Shown one piece after another: positions 7,607 through 9,721 of a stretch of 9,721 nucleotides of DNA. Source of the stretch: Bacteroidales bacterium (GTDB taxonomy: Bacteria; Bacteroidota; Bacteroidia; Bacteroidales; Tenuifilaceae); contig WBUV01000085.1 in the NCBI GenBank assembly GCA_008933525.1, positions 1 to 9,721 on the forward strand, in the 5' to 3' direction. A model generated the notes under the pieces. It did not search any database and had not been told where the DNA came from. It saw only the letters and a program-made list of their open reading frames with translations. Each line of letters starts with the position of its first letter. Positions within the stretch are counted from its first letter, which is position 1. A program made the position numbers and the translations under genes.

Positions 7607-9475
7607 TTAAGTTTTGAAGCCCACTATAAGAATATCATCCGTCTGGTCTGTATCAGATTTCCAGTCTGCAAACTCGGTTTCCAGAATGGTTTTTTGATTG
7701 TTTAAGTTTTCTGTGGAGATTTTTTGTAGTAATTCTTTGAAATTTTTTTCTAGGTATTTTTTATTGTGGGTTTTGCTGTGTTGATCAACGAATCCATCGG
7801 TGCAGAGGTAGAATAAATCATTCTTCTTTAGTTCAAATTTGTGAAGGGTAAATGAATTATTGTTGTGGTAGCGGCCAATAGGCATACAGTCACCCTTTAT
7901 TTTAACTAGTTCGTTATTTCTTATAAAGTAAAGAGGTCTGTATGCGCCGGCAAATTGAAGTGAAAAATTTGCGTGATCCAATACAACGATGGCAATATCC
8001 ATTCCATCTTTTAATAATTGACCATTTATTTTGGTTGAGAATGTTTCTGAGATTTTGATGCGAAGTTGATCCAATATGTCCGATGCTGATTGAACATCTT
8101 TTTTGACACAAATTTCGCTTAACGATGCAATTCCAAGCATGCTCATTAACCCGCCTGGCACTCCGTGCCCTGTACAATCGGCTACAGCCAGAACTGTTAC
8201 ATCGAACCTTTCATTTTTAATATGCCTGTACCAGTAGAAATCACCGCTTACAATGTCTTTTGGTTGAAAAAATATAAAGTGATTAGGGATTGTTTCGGCA
8301 ATATAATGACTTGTGGGGAGCATTGCCTCCTGAAGGTTCTTGGCGTACTTTATGCTGTCCCTCATTTTTCTGTTTTGCTTTAAAATGTGCTCTTTTTGTG
8401 TGTTTATCTCCTCGGTTCGCTCTGCAACAGTTTTTTCCAGATGATTTATTTGGTCAATTATTTCGGTGCGCATTATCTCAAAATTGTTTATAAGTAAACC
8501 AATTTCATCGTTCGTGTTTGCAGTGTCAATTTTAGTGTTGATTGTAAATCCGCTTTTTACAAAAGTTGAGATATTTCGGGTCAGGAGGGTAATGCGTTTA
8601 GTAATTAATTTAGAAAGAAGAATGCTTAAGAATAGTCCTATGCACATTATTAGTATGAAAATGCCTATTGAAGTATTTTTTATGTTTTGGTAAATTCGTG
8701 TTCTATACTCATTGTATTGCCCATTTATTTTCTGTGTTTCGAACATCATCGCCGTTATAACCCGATCGAGTTTTAACCTTAATGCTGAGTTATCCTTTTC
8801 ACCAATTATTCTATCAATTTCCACCATTTTGTTAAATGAATTTTTATACAAAATGATTTCTATGGAGCAATTCCGGGATTTAGACTTGGCGAGGATTTCG
8901 ATGATTAAGTTGTTGAACTTATCGATATATTTTTGTTCATTTCTAATAATATAGTCCTTTTCATGTCGCCGAAGCATTAGTATTTCTGAAGGATCAACGC
9001 AATTCGACCGTTCTATTTGATGAGCATGCATGCGCATTTCGCCCTCAATGCCGTAATCCTTAAAACCTCGTTGATGGATTAGGAAAGTTATAGAGTCGAT
9101 ATGCCTGTTTAATGAGTCCGATAGTCTTGTAAGGTTTTCTATACTTCTGGTTTTGTCAATCTTTTTGAAAATGGTGTTTTGATAAAGGCAGGTTGTTAAT
9201 TCTGAATATTTTTTTTGGAGTTTGTTTCTTGTATTTAGATGGTGGCTGAATTTGCTGTTAAAAAAATCCTCCTTACAGGTTTCGTAGGTGAAAAAATCAT
9301 TTATCGATTTTGCTTGTTCTAGTACATTTATTTCAAGTGCATGAACTAAAAGGCTAATGTTTTCGGCTTGTTCTTTTCTTTTTGAAAGTTGTATGTTTAT
9401 TATTGCTTGAACTAGACTGAAAAAACTGATTGCTAGAAATGCTATAAGTAGTTGATTCTTAAGTCTTCGAAACAT
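7607..9475 (-). CDS. Membrane-bound SpoIIE/PP2C-type serine phosphatase with HBM-like sensor and HAMP
   Basis: A 622-residue sensor phosphatase. Order of parts: short cytoplasmic start, TM1 (about 7-27), a helical extracytoplasmic sensor (about 30-265), TM2 (about 269-291), HAMP (about 288-341), a coiled coil (about 339-376) leading into the SIKYAKNLQEAMLP linker (374-387), and the PPM/SpoIIE domain (about 400-622). Metal-binding acids look intact: SGD (D412), VADCTGHG (D433), DGMD (D493), CTDG (D560) and QTDD (D613/D614). The sensor contains GEMRMHAHQIE (145-155) and RRHEKDYIIR (169-178), resembling HBM sensor domains. Such proteins usually dephosphorylate a STAS-domain anti-anti-sigma or a similar regulator; no such partner is in the window. 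I chose the ATG at 9475. The frame extends to a TTG at 9502, but that codon sits inside a perfect -7 box, so the extension is unlikely to be translated. Confidence 0.9.
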   Translation of the reverse strand: MFRRLKNQLLIAFLAISFFSLVQAIINIQLSKRKEQAENISLLVHALEINVLEQAKSINDFFTYETCKEDFFNSKFSHHLNTRNKLQKKYSELTTCLYQNTIFKKIDKTRSIENLTRLSDSLNRHIDSITFLIHQRGFKDYGIEGEMRMHAHQIERSNCVDPSEILMLRRHEKDYIIRNEQKYIDKFNNLIIEILAKSKSRNCSIEIILYKNSFNKMVEIDRIIGEKDNSALRLKLDRVITAMMFETQKINGQYNEYRTRIYQNIKNTSIGIFILIMCIGLFLSILLSKLITKRITLLTRNISTFVKSGFTINTKIDTANTNDEIGLLINNFEIMRTEIIDQINHLEKTVAERTEEINTQKEHILKQNRKMRDSIKYAKNLQEAMLPTSHYIAETIPNHFIFFQPKDIVSGDFYWYRHIKNERFDVTVLAVADCTGHGVPGGLMSMLGIASLSEICVKKDVQSASDILDQLRIKISETFSTKINGQLLKDGMDIAIVVLDHANFSLQFAGAYRPLYFIRNNELVKIKGDCMPIGRYHNNNSFTLHKFELKKNDLFYLCTDGFVDQHSKTHNKKYLEKNFKELLQKISTENLNNQKTILETEFADWKSDTDQTDDILIVGFKT

Positions 9476-9499
9476 GATTGATTTTGAATTGTTATGCCG

Positions 9500-9507
9500 C
9501 AAAGCTA
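9500..9507 (-). promoter_or_regulatory. Candidate -7 promoter element of the SpoIIE-type gene
   Basis: The minus strand reads TAGCTTTG from 9507 down to 9500, an exact TAnnTTTG match, 24 bp before the ATG at 9475. No TTTG is found at the expected -33 distance, which may mean an activator is used. The element supports the ATG at 9475 as start and argues against the TTG at 9502. Confidence 0.45.
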
Positions 9508-9540
9508 ATTCTTAAACATCTATGGTATGCTTCGTTTAGA

Positions 9541-9559
9541 TTAAGGAAAGGTTAAGGAA
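9541..9559. repeat. Direct repeat TTAAGGAA, 11-bp period, upstream of the SpoIIE-type gene
   Basis: TTAAGGAA occurs at 9541-9548 and again at 9552-9559, exactly 11 bp apart, so both copies face the same side of the helix. The pair lies about 34-52 bp upstream of the -7 box at 9500-9507, where activator sites are common; together with the missing -33 box this suggests a dimeric regulator site. Chance occurrence in AT-rich DNA is possible. Confidence 0.3.
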
Positions 9560-9638
9560 TTGTTTGTGGCGTACTATTTATTGATTAATTACATTCATGT
9601 TGATGTATTCTTAACTTAGTCTATTAGATGCTTCTAAT

Positions 9639-9686
9639 AAAAAAGGTTGCCTCATAATTTTGAGACAACCCTATAGTTTTTTTTTT
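9639..9686 (-). terminator. Bidirectional-looking intrinsic terminator
   Basis: The arms GGTTGCCTCA (9645-9654) and TGAGACAACC (9661-9670) form a 10-bp stem with a 6-nt loop. Read as minus-strand RNA, the one imperfect position is a G-U wobble and the stem is followed at once by six U (A run 9639-9644). Read as plus-strand RNA that position is a C-A mismatch, and ten U (9677-9686) follow only after a 6-nt gap. The minus-strand form is therefore better. It would end a gene entering from the right of the window; no plus-strand gene to the left needs it. Confidence 0.8.
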
Positions 9687-9721
9687 GATTGCAGTGGGAT
9701 ACTAGTTAATTATGTTTATTG

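Noticed and set aside
9476..9502. TTG-initiated nine-residue N-terminal extension of the SpoIIE-type protein
   Set aside because: The TTG lies in an exact -7 promoter box, and the ATG at 9475 gives a normal short start before TM1.
9589..9607. TACAT/ATGTA inverted repeat in the right intergenic region
   Set aside because: Only 5 bp per arm with an 8-bp spacer; expected by chance in this composition.

Overview
The window looks like a chromosomal segment of a Bacteroidota bacterium, probably Bacteroidales/Marinilabiliales-like, though that rank is a guess. The evidence is a gldE-gldD pair, a Bacteroidota-type geranylgeranylglyceryl phosphate synthase, a secreted peptidase ending in a type IX secretion (T9SS) type A sorting domain, the AT-rich composition, the absence of Shine-Dalgarno sequences before start codons, and TAnnTTTG-type -7 boxes.

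Layout. Positions 1-2965 hold four tightly packed plus-strand genes: the 3' part of gldE (CNNM/CBS/CorC membrane protein, cut by the window edge), gldD (gliding/T9SS lipoprotein), a Sfp-type 4'-phosphopantetheinyl transferase, and a GGGP synthase. The first pair overlaps by 23 bp and the other gaps are 4 and 6 bp, so this is almost certainly one operon. It runs head-on into a minus-strand block with only 4 bp between the two stop codons.

The minus-strand block, read from right to left, holds a membrane-bound SpoIIE/PP2C-type phosphatase with an HBM-like extracytoplasmic sensor and a HAMP domain (7607-9475), a 932-residue multidomain M14 metallocarboxypeptidase with a T9SS sorting domain (4678-7476), and an exported 549-residue PafA-type alkaline phosphatase homologue (2970-4619). 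The right 245 bp are non-coding. They carry a candidate promoter and an 11-bp-spaced direct repeat for the SpoIIE gene, then a hairpin terminator that best fits a minus-strand gene entering from beyond the right edge.

Most notable observation. The PafA-like protein is full length and in frame and keeps the family's structural motifs, but its catalytic Thr and nearly all metal and phosphate ligands are replaced; one metal Asp survives. It reads as a maintained pseudo-phosphatase rather than an enzyme or a decaying gene. It has its own candidate promoter and sits beside a T9SS cargo peptidase and the gldE-gldD operon. A role as a binding or scaffold protein in the envelope is possible but is inference. 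I saw no mobile element, CRISPR array, tRNA or rRNA.
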